Assembly: GCA_035578905.1 (NCBI GenBank)
Contig: JAQJVL010000695.1
Span: 186,001-250,000, forward strand
Origin: Stictocephala bisonia
Taxonomy: Eukaryota > Arthropoda > Insecta > Hemiptera > Membracidae
Reading direction: 5' to 3'
DNA length: 64,000 bases
Both the position numbers and the translations under genes were made by a program. Below are positions 55,664-64,000 of the stretch, in pieces. The stretch's first letter is position 1. Every line of letters starts with the position of its first letter. The notes beneath the pieces were generated by a model, which was given only the letters and a program-made list of their open reading frames with translations, searched no databases and had not been told where the DNA came from.

Positions 55664-57975
55664 CACATTCACTGCGTCAAAGAAATAGCAATACATGACC
55701 TAGGAGCTAAAAAATTTTGTTTACATATTATCTTACCTTAAGTCATCTAAAGTCCATAACAGGTGGAGGAAATGCAATTCTTGACATCTACGAATGTCAT
55801 GTGGCCTTCGGAAGTTATAGGTCTCTGGTGACGCAGTAGCATTGCGCGGCGAATCTCCAGTAGGCACGCCCTCCGCTCCGACGCCAAGTCACTCACACAG
55901 TTTGGGAATTTGCGTCATTCACAAAGATTTTTAGCTATTATTGTCTATTGTTTACTATTTACATTTATACAGTTCTCCTCCTCCATCCCTATTGTCAATA
56001 TTTACAACTGGTCGTGGTACACTTCAAAACACTGGCCAATACATAGGCCAGGTTTGTCAACACAAGTGTTGCAGTAATACGCTGTTTTTACCCTTTTTCC
56101 TGTTTGTTTCCAACAAGTTCGACAGTTTTTCCTTTTCAATCTGTTGTTATCATCACGTTCAATATTTTTTTCGACCTTGTGAGCATTTTGTCGCGCACGT
56201 TTTTGTAAGGGCGACTCAATGTTTTCTGGAACTGCTGGTAGAAGTGATTTTATAACTTGGAGTCTAAAGTCATAAAATGTCATTTTAGTTCTGTGCATGT
56301 TGTGTAGTGCATGCGAATTTAGCATCAGCATTTGAACTATGTGTAAAAAAATCTTTTTATACCATCTGAGTGTTTTGTGTTCAGATGGATAATAGCTCAT
56401 CATCTGATCAGCTCTGTCGACACCACTCATGAAAGCATTATACTTCACGATTGGAAGTGGCTTGAGTTTTGTTTGATTTCTTTTGTTTATAAATTCAACC
56501 ATCTCATTGTCGTGCTCTGTCGAAATGTACAAGACTGTTCGTTTGTCTTTCCACTTACCAATCATTACACTATTACCATACCTGGCAATAGTTTCACCCT
56601 TATTCAATTTAGCTACCTTTACGTCCTGTGGTACATTTTTACGGTCCTGTCTGAGGGTTCCCGTCGAGTATGTCAAATGAGCTAACAGTTTAGATGACAA
56701 ACTAAAACTGTTGTAAAAATTATCCATATAGACCGAATGGCCAAATACAAGTTTTTCTTTGAGTAAGTGCATTACCACTTTTTCTGTGTGACCTTTTCCC
56801 CCAACTAATTTGTCATCGGACCCAGCGTACACTAAAAATTTCAAGATCAAACCTTGGTGATCACATAAGGTGTACAGTTTTACACCATATTTATGCCGTT
56901 TCCCTTTTATATATTGGCGGAAAAATAACCGCCCCTGCCATAAAACCATAGCTTCGTCAATAGACAGTTCCTTTTGCGGATAGTATATTTGAAGCATTTT
57001 GCTATTGAAATAATCCACAATGGGGCTGATTTTTTTTTATTGACTCTTCCCTCTGTGGTTCATTGGTTGAACCAGTAAAATGAATGCAACGTAGAATATT
57101 TAGGAATCCATCCCTAGACATATGTTTTCTGAACGATCTTATATCAAATAGAAAATCTGTTTTCCAGTAATCTTGCAACCGGTTTAATCTTATCGTTCCC
57201 ATGTGTAAAACTATTCCGATAAATATTCTTAGTTCGGGTACGCTTAAGTCTTTCCATTTATGTATTCTTGAATTTGGGGTCAGAGTAGGCTTGAAAAATA
57301 CTTCTAAAGCATATTTATTAGTGGTTTTACAAATGTTCTCAAGGAAAACGTCGTCTAGTAAGAGGTTGAACCAGTCTAGGGGCGAACCGTCACCAGGTAT
57401 CGGCACTAACAACGTATCTGTTTTAGTAAAGGTAATGGGTCTCATACCTGCAGTGTTTATAGACCATTGTGGGGCACCACTGTACATGTCCAAGTCATGT
57501 TCACTATCAGAATCCTCACCTAGTTCACCATCAGTAGACAGATTGTCAACAACTTGTTGAATAGGATCGCCAACATCTTCTGTGTCACTGTAATTATCTA
57601 AAGGCACATTTTGTAAAACGGCGAGATTTGACGGGCCTTCTGTTGGTTCATCCATCATAAAATATCACAAAACACTAAACTAAATTCAAATAAACACTAA
57701 AATACTAATAGATATACAGTAAAATACACGATAAACAATGTAAAAGTTGTGGGTCACGGGAGACTCACATAGCACCGCAGAATGCTCGCACTGAACAAGG
57801 CACACACTGCATGTGTATTCAATATCCAAACTGGCTGTAAATCAACCTTCTCTATGGAGTGGCTGAACCACACTGACAACAAAAACAAAGCATTGTACGC
57901 TGCGTCCCGGGTGACGCACCCGCTGCTCACCAGAGTTCGCACTGCGTCTCCGGAGACCCAGCCGCACTGAATGTG
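55664..57975 (-). mobile_element. Nearly intact piggyBac-like transposon
   Basis: TTAA flanks both ends (55660-55663 and 57976-57979). The terminal inverted repeats are CACATTCACTGCG and CACATTCAGTGCG (12 of 13 match). The length is 2312 bp, normal for an autonomous piggyBac. The subterminal parts are GC-rich. The transposase lies inside on the - strand with one frameshift. It inserted into an older repeat in dynein intron 15. Confidence 0.93.
56002..57658 (-). pseudogene. piggyBac transposase with one frameshift
   Basis: The first part (57658-57002, ATG start) has an acidic N-terminus and the DDE_Tnp_1_7-type block IRLNRLQDYWKTD. The second part (57018-56002) continues with LSIDEAMVLWQGRL (first Asp), VYMDNFYNSF (second Asp) and SGVDRADQM (third Asp), then a basic stretch and a Cys-rich end (CRTCWKQTG, YYCNTCVDKPGLC) that binds the termini. 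The only break is in a run of nine A (57030-57038), an ordinary slippage site. The two parts overlap and total about 550 residues, as usual for the family. The element is therefore recent, and may be revertible or an assembly error. Confidence 0.92.
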
Positions 57976-57979
57976 TTAA

Positions 57980-58226
57980 AAAAGTGCAGCAAGCTTTCAG
58001 ATTTAAGCAAATAAATCAGTCAATTAATATACCTCCATAAGAATACCAAGGGAATATTAGGAATTTTGGAAGCCAGTAGGACAGAGTCCTGAGGTAGGAG
58101 AGGAAAGTCCTTTCTTATTGAGTCTCTAGGGGCCAAGACAAATCTATGTTCAAAATTTCAAGTCAATTGGACGTATAGTTTTGGAGGAGTAGAGATAGTG
58201 GTAAATGGCTTTTATATACAGAGATT
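57980..58226 (+). repeat. Right piece of the repeat split by piggyBac
   Basis: It continues the family begun at 55606 and ends TTGGACGTATAGTTTTGGAG then GGCTTTTATATACAGAG, the usual end of this repeat type. A related end is at 47025-47122. Confidence 0.5.
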
Positions 58227-58239
58227 ACGACTAAATGAT

Positions 58240-58400
58240 CAATCAAGTTCTGTAAATTAGTAAGTTTGCATGTAATTTTTAAATTAGAGACATGACTGAT
58301 ATCAAAGATTTCATATATGTCATTTATAAATATCACTAAGGTAACAAAGTAAACTCCCGTACTAGCAGAAAAGTACATCCCCCTTAGAGTTACTATCATG
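58240..58400 (-). pseudogene. LINE RT fragment, tentative
   Basis: The - strand reads GVYFVTLVIFINDIYE, which resembles the GVPQGS-x-LGP-x-LF-x-x-Y-x-NDI motif of LINE RTs in a decayed form. It is too short to classify. Confidence 0.35.
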
Positions 58401-59226
58401 TTTTACTTTTAATGAATTTATTGCCAGTAAACACAATACAACGTAATAGACATTGTCAATACAATTAACTATTTATAAACAGGATTATTACTATATAATA
58501 TAAACTATAACTTCTAATAGTTTATTAATTGAAGAAACAGAGCCAGAACATCAGGAACTATCCATTTCAAAGTCCACAATATAGAAAAAGGCTTTACTTT
58601 TAAGAATTTCTCAACCTTAAGCTTAAACACTTTAAAGGTAAAGCCCTGTGCTGAGGCGTCAATAAATTGAACGGTTTTATACCCACTTGAATGAAACAGT
58701 GTTTTGACTGTTCTAGTCTAACATAATTAGATTTTTTTGTTTAATGTAGTTTTTAACTTTAACTTTTATGAATATAGATATTAAAGCTTAAATCTAGTTC
58801 ACATAGAGGTTCTTTAAAATAAAAGAGAAAACATAAAATAAATAAAGAGGGCAAAATTTATATTTTAGGATTGATAAAATACTCCTTACAAGATTCATTG
58901 TCACTAATCCACAATTGCTCTAATAAAATTTTCTCCCACAAAAGAAAACTTGTTTGACACCAGAAGAATTACTCCATAGAGTTATTCTATGAAGTAAGTG
59001 AGTATGGAAGTATTTATTATAGCATTTACTATTTGAACTATATAAATTGTAAGGATTTATAATTAGTATAAAAGTCTTTTTTCGTTTAAAAACCTTTATT
59101 TTAATTTAAAAATTCAGAGTTCATCTGTTATTTCTTAAACAGGATGTACAGTAACAAAATATATAATAACCAAAAATTAAATATTTTTGGCACTGTCTGA
59201 AATGTAGGAATAAGATATTTGAAATG
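58401..59226. other. Dynein intron 15, middle part
   Basis: AT-rich, with no gene recognised. Confidence 0.4.
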
Positions 59227-59230
59227 TTAA

Positions 59231-59878
59231 CCCTTCGCATGTGGCAAACAAATATATACCCAGCCTCTACTTTGCCTCAAACGCGGTAAACGAAGATATC
59301 CGAAATGAAATATTTCTGTCGATAGTATAAATAATAGTTCATAAAACTTCTGCTAGAGTGCAGCATCAACTTAGACATGTCTTTAGCCAACTCCCTCATC
59401 CTATCAAAAACGTAAATCGTCTATGAATGAAGAGGGGTGGAACAGCCAATTAGAGCGTGCATGGGCGCGGCTCCGTCTCCTGCCTTTGCACACGCATAAA
59501 CCAAAATATCCTCCTTCTGTCGCTCCACCCAAGGACATTGTTTTCAACACTTTTCGTTCTTTTTTTCTTATTTTTTTAGGTTTCAATTATTTTTTTGTGG
59601 TTATTATTTTATCATAAATGAAAGATACTGTTAAAAGTTTCAACTAAAATGTTGACAACTTATATATATTTTTATGTACGTTTCGTTATAGTTGTACATC
59701 TACAATAAAATAGCGTTAAAGTTGTTATTTATACTTTGAATATAAAATTATATATTTTTGATGTACCTTTATGTTTCTAAAACTTAAAAAAATTAACATC
59801 ACATTTCATTAAAATTATTTTTTTACATAATTACATGTTACTTTAAAATAGAGTAAAATAATTTCCGCGTGCGAAGGG
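59231..59878. repeat. piggyBac-type MITE, 648 bp
   Basis: TTAA at 59227-59230 precedes CCCTTCGCATGTGGCA. The right end reads inward CCCTTCGCACGCGGAAA, matching at about 13 of 16. The right TTAA appears changed (GAAC). There is no transposase. Short open frames inside (59404-59617) on both strands are not supported. Confidence 0.6.
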
Positions 59879-60065
59879 AACGTCGTTAAACGTTAGGAAA
59901 GAAGTAAAATTATTTAAAAAGTATGATCTTTTAAAACATCATAACACTACTACACATTTTATTAGTTGTTGGAGAATAAATAGTTTATAATGAAAGCTAC
60001 AACTGATAAAAAAATGATTACTTAATTTTCAATTATTATTAATTATGTATTTTACATTTCTTTAG

Positions 60066-60289
60066 GTATGAGAGCAGTAAAAACAGTACTTCAAGCAGCT
60101 GGAAATCTAAAACTGAAGTACCCAAATGAAGCAGAAGATATTCTACTACTTCGCTCGATTGTAGATGTGAATCTAGCCAAGTTCCTGAACCACGATGTGC
60201 CTTTATTTGAAGGCATTATATCAGATTTATTCATTGGAATTGAAATTCCCAAACCAGATTATGACGTGTTTATAAAAGCCATGAAAGAG
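60066..60289 (+). CDS. Dynein heavy chain exon 16 (last in window): AAA1 end
   Basis: 224 nt, phase 1 in and 0 out, with acceptor TTTAG and donor GTAATC. It encodes [20 protein letters not shown], then [18 protein letters not shown] and [18 protein letters not shown]-x-VL-x-AAG and LLLRSI-DVN are standard for the AAA1-AAA2 border. The gene continues past the window. Confidence 0.98.
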
Positions 60290-60391
60290 GTAATCATTGT
60301 TAGGAATTAATGTGTATACTATTGGTATAATGGCTATGAAATTATAATAAGACTTAAAATATTCATAATTCATTTTCATTTGCTATTCATA

Positions 60392-60585
60392 TGTAAGACA
60401 CTGATATTAGAGATATGCGTGAATACGAGATGTGAATGAGTGTGATAACTATAGGTGAACAACTATAGTAATTTTCACCAACTAAGGTCGACTGTTCTTC
60501 AGAAAGAGCTATTTATTAATAGCCCAATAGGGCAACTAGGGGACCTACAGCTTTACGTGCAATCCGAATCACGTAGTATTGGTCT
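60392..60585 (+). repeat. 190-bp dispersed repeat, copy D
   Basis: It has GACTGTTCTTCAGAAAGAGC, ATTAATAGCCCAATAGGGC and GACCTACAGCTTTACGTGCA in the same order as copy B. Confidence 0.6.
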
Positions 60586-60785
60586 GATTTTGAGCTGCTA
60601 ACTGACAAGCCTGATACATAGTTCTCTTCACTACACACATCTGAACCTTGAATACCACCCAACATGGACACCCAAGACATCTCTAGTCTTATCTACGTTG
60701 ATGGCAACCGTTGAGTGGATGCCGTTTTGGTATTCAGAGGACTGAGCATAGGACCTATCACCTACAATCTCCTCAACACTCCAAG

Positions 60786-61390
60786 TACGAGGGTCATTTT
60801 TAAAGTAAAAACCGATTGCGTATCGTGCCTGCGTATCCGGTCACGTGACGTCCATTCAAGGTCCATTACTGGTTTGTCTCTGTCAACGTTGCCATTACTT
60901 TTCACGTCTCTGCCAATGCTGGTTGTGTGGTTATACTGCTTTGTTTGTCGCAATGTCAATCAATAATCACACCGACTGTCAATTACACTCAGTTATTCGG
61001 TTTTTAAACGCATAAAATGTTCATCCTGCTGAAGTTCACCGACAGCTTCTTGAAGTTTACAGTGAGGGTGTTATGAATGATGGAAATGTGCGAAAATGGT
61101 GTAGGCTTTTTAGTGAAGGAAGGACAAGTGCATGACAAAGAATGACCTGGACGGCCTACTGTCATCAATGAAGAGTTGGCACAAAAAGTTGATGAGGAAA
61201 TTCGCCAAAATCGGTGCTTCACTATTGACGAACTTAGTCAGAAATTTTCCCAAGTTTCAAGATCAGTAGTTTACAATATTGTTACTGACAAACTGCATTA
61301 CAAAAAAATGTGTACGAGATGGGTGCCAAAAATGCTGACTTCAAACTGTATGTTATTTCGTTTAGCACTAAATTCTGCTTAATTTGTATA
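60786..61390 (+). pseudogene. Mariner (SETMAR-type) remnant with terminal repeat
   Basis: It begins TACGAGGGTCATTTTTAAAG, a usual irritans-type terminus after a TA. From about 60975 the frames read SVIRFLNA, VHPAEVHRQLLEVYSEGVMN, VRKWCRLFSEGRTS, then in another frame ELAQKVDEEIRQNRCFTIDE, QVSRSVVYNIVTDKL and CTRWVPKMLT. The coding part stops there, before the catalytic domain. One stop and one frameshift lie within the helix-turn-helix region. Confidence 0.8.
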
Positions 61391-61960
61391 GTTGGAATTT
61401 TATCGTACATATAGTCAGGAAAACTTATAAAAACTTTCAAAATGGTAAATAAATAAAGGTTGCTACAAAATATTTGTTAAAAAAATTAAAAGTTTTATAA
61501 TCTTATTCTGTGTTATTTTATGAAGAAAATGATGTATAAAATGTAATAATTATCAAAATTTAAATACTAAAAATCGAATTTGAAAAAGTGCTTACAAATA
61601 GGCAAAAACTAGCTGCCAGTACAGAACATACAGCTGTGTTAAGTAAATACAATTTTAAGTAGCCTTTATATTTATATACAGGCTTAAGATATACATACAG
61701 TATATACAAACCCGTTTAAATTTGTGTTTTGCTCATTAAAATTTGTGAAACTTAACAAAGCAACAAAGTTTGCACAGTTCTGGTCCGGAAAGGCATATAG
61801 CATATATGTAAACAGTTTCCTTTCTTTTGCCCTCTAGCGCAGTTGTGTTGCTTTATGTTTTTCATTTTAGAGAGTTTGTGGAGGCTTTAGGGCTGATTGT
61901 TTAATTGATATACAAATAATTTACATTCACCATGATTAATTGCAAGAATTGAAAAGACTA
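61391..61960. other. Dynein intron sequence
   Basis: AT-rich, with no gene recognised. Confidence 0.4.
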
Positions 61961-62010
61961 TTTGTCTAGTTATTAGACTATTTGTCTAGTTATTAGACTA
62001 TTTGTCTTAC
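61961..62010. repeat. 20-bp tandem repeat, two and a half copies
   Basis: Unit TTTGTCTAGTTATTAGACTA at 61961-61980 and 61981-62000, then a partial third. Confidence 0.9.
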
Positions 62011-62260
62011 TTCCAGTAGTCGTTGAGTTTTTCAATCTAATGGTAACCGTATGCAGAAGCAAGCCTATAAATGTTTGAATTCCAGACACGGTAAGATCTT
62101 TGCATTGTCTCATCCTTGATTTCAAAGTTGTATTTTGTCCACTGAATAATCCAAAGGCATATTTGTTCGCTTCAGATATAATTCTTTCTATAAGTACCAT
62201 ATCCAGTATCAAACAATAAACCAATCCAGAAGTATTATTTCCTGGAATGGGTACTTACAG
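62010..62260 (-). pseudogene. piggyBac transposase remnant
   Basis: The - strand reads ERIISEANKYAFGLFSGQNT, SRMRQCKDLTVSGIQTFIGL and LLHTVTIRLKN, which aligns with the N-terminal part of the intact piggyBac at 57658-57002 (KYALEVF, WKDLSVPELRIFIG, HMGTIRLNR). It is short, and its 3' end is overwritten by the 20-bp repeat. Confidence 0.7.
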
Positions 62261-62790
62261 ACCAGTGAAGAGAAGTTCCCGTGGCGTCCATGTTGGAGTG
62301 ACGTCAGCGTAGTCAAACAATTAAGTTTGCACACACATTAAACACAACATAAATAGCAAATCCGTAAATGAAAAGCACAGATAGAAATAGTATAACTGGT
62401 ACAACATGCTGACAACGATATATACTTCTTTGGCAATGGCTGAGCTCTTTATGAAACTCAGATTTTGTTGGAATACTTTTGAAAATATTGAGGCAGAAAA
62501 TATTTATCCCCATTTGTCATTCTACCTTTCATGTTTAATGGATATTTATTTTATTGATGCTTCAATAAACTAGGGAATATTTTCGTAATAAATGAGAAGC
62601 TATCTCTATATCTTACAAATGCCTTGAATTGTAAATTTAAGGTTAACGTTTTATTCATAAGATATGTTTAAATCTTATACTTTATACTTACGACTTCATT
62701 TATTTTATGATATCTATTCGATGAAATGACAAAGTTGTTAAAGTGGATAGGAATCAGAAACCTAAAATTAACAAGATAGATCTCTACATT
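62261..62790. other. Dynein intron sequence
   Basis: No gene was recognised. Confidence 0.35.
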
Positions 62791-62840
62791 TTCCTGTGAC
62801 AACCACCAAGGTCCTATCTACAATATTTACAAGATAACCA

Positions 62841-62875
62841 GACGTTTCACCCATACTGTGATGTAGCATCCTCAG
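62841..62875 (-). ncRNA. Hammerhead-like motif of the right-edge PLE
   Basis: On the - strand CTGAGGA at 62875-62869, a weak stem-loop, then GAAACGTC. The box order and position (3' part of a PLE) fit, but the stem has mismatches. Confidence 0.4.
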
Positions 62876-63126
62876 TGGTTTCTCTGAGATTGAGATCGGC
62901 GAATGACCCTCCAGCTTTTATAACAGGTGGTGTGGTGGGGACTAGTTTGGCAGGTATGCTGGAGAGGGAGCGAAGGCACGATCCACGTGACGTATAGTAA
63001 TTGGCCAAAGTAAATCAATATAGCTGACTCTTCCATTTTATTTCAATTTACTTAAAATGGGTTCCCATATCTTTGGAAGCTGTATACTATCATCCTTATT
63101 AAAATTATTTCTTCTCTTGTATATTT

Positions 63127-63660
63127 CTATAGCTTCCTTACGATTCTTGGGTAGTAATGCAGGATGTTGGCAAGGAATATGTTGGAAAGGATAGTTTTGT
63201 CAAATAAAATTCCATGATTACTTTTTGTGATATGTTCAGCAACTGCAGACTTTTCCGTAACTTCATTCTTCTTATGCCTTATATGTTCCTTAATCCTTGT
63301 GGAAATTAACCTCTTAGTTTCCCTTATGTAGACTGATCCGCAACTACAAGGTATTTCATATACTCCAGGCACAGCTAATGGAATTTTATCTTTGACTGGC
63401 CTCAGAAAATTCTTCAATTTATTCGGTGGCTTATAAATGGTTTTTATATTTTCTTTATTTAATATCCTGCCAATCCTTTCTGTTGTTTCCTTTATGTAAG
63501 GTGAATATGCCTTTTTTGAGGTATCCTTATCTTGTCTTATATCTATTCTATTTTCTTGTTCTTTTCTCTTCAGCTGTTTTTCAGTAGTATTATTAATTCC
63601 TCTATTTGAATATCCATTCTGTTTTAATTTGAATGTAATATTTGCCTTTCTATCTTCCAA
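63127..63660 (-). pseudogene. PLE GIY-YIG endonuclease part, frame separated from RT
   Basis: It starts with a basic linker and reads VPGVYEIPCSCGSVYIRETK, then RLISTRIKEHIRHKK and SAVAEHITKSNHGI. GVY and YIR replace GIY and YIG; the Gly to Arg change in the second motif would probably harm activity. It is joined to the RT by a frameshift near 63640. Confidence 0.8.
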
Positions 63661-63989
63661 CTATTTGGATCAAAAGTGTGAATGGCTCGATTAACTAAAG
63701 TGTTTAACACTGCGTTCTTCTGTGCCGGATGATGATGGGAAGCAGCATTTAAATATCTATTGGTATGTGTAGGTTTCCGGTATACAAAGTGGCCTATTTG
63801 TCCATCTCTTCTTCTCACAGTTAAAACGTCAAGGAAAGGCAGACTTCCGTCATTCTCAATTTCCATTGTGAACTTGATATTAGAGTGAATAGAATTAATA
63901 TGGTGCAGAAAACCATCCAATCTCTCTGTGCCATGTGGCCACACAGCCCAAACATCATCTACATATCGATACCAAGCCTTTGGTTTCAA
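63624..63989 (-). pseudogene. PLE reverse transcriptase, C-terminal part
   Basis: It reads WYRYVDDVWAVWPHG (catalytic YVDD), then GSLPFLDVLTVRR and RKPTHTNRYLNAASHHHPAQ, the KPT-x-T-x-x-YL-x-x-x-SHHP block typical of PLE RTs. It starts outside the window and ends in a frameshift against the endonuclease part. Confidence 0.85.
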
Positions 63990-64000
63990 ATCAGACGTTT

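Larger units (their letters stand above)
62800..64000 (-). mobile_element. Second Penelope-like element, runs off the right edge
   Basis: It is on the - strand, with RT C-terminal part, GIY-YIG domain and a 3' part with a hammerhead-like motif. It differs clearly from the PLE pair at 31730-36186 (the Cys-Ser-Cys form of the GIY-YIG region, another RT type), so it is a separate PLE lineage. Confidence 0.82.

Noticed and set aside
59404..59617. Small frames on both strands
   Set aside because: They lie inside a candidate MITE and lack any recognised protein pattern.

Overview
The window reads as nuclear DNA of an insect. Genes have short exons split by GT/AG introns of up to 11 kb, the DNA is AT-rich, and the introns are packed with LINEs, Penelope-like elements (PLEs), piggyBac and mariner relatives. 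A large hemipteran-type genome would fit, but that last step is inference. No bacterial features, tRNA genes or CRISPR arrays were seen.

The only clear host gene is an axonemal dynein heavy chain on the + strand. Sixteen consecutive exons lie between 5292 and 60289. Their phases agree at every junction and they sum to 2778 nt (926 codons). They encode the end of the tail, the linker and most of the AAA1 motor module, with Walker A in the exon at 51253 and Walker B and sensor I in the exon at 53408. The earlier and later exons lie outside the window. The overall type is a single-headed inner-arm chain (DNAH1/3/7/12-like); the exact orthologue cannot be chosen here.

Everything else is repeat-derived. 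Positions 1-1156 (- strand) hold an open frame with an N-terminal PWWP domain and a coiled coil that runs off the left edge. The 3-15 kb part has a LINE tail, mariner remnants, a piggyBac N-terminal remnant and a roughly 190-bp dispersed repeat. Intron 4 (15235-26336) holds a decayed + strand LINE with an SGNH-type ORF1. It is interrupted near its last codons by a - strand LINE that still has an intact 967-codon EN-RT frame. Intron 5 (26492-37020) has a 36-bp minisatellite, a mariner remnant, a 5S-rRNA-like SINE fragment and a head-to-head PLE pair with nearly identical 2.07-kb arms, each ending in a hammerhead-like motif. Intron 7 (38897-43298) has an RNase H-type LINE bounded by exact 10-bp target duplications. 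Intron 15 (55060-60065) has a nearly intact piggyBac between TTAA sites and a 648-bp MITE. The right edge has mariner and piggyBac remnants and a second, different PLE running off the end.

No wholly new system can be proven from this sequence. The best candidates for a second look are the PLE palindrome with its shared stop codon, the PWWP/coiled-coil frame, the nested LINE pair and the 5S-like SINE fragment.
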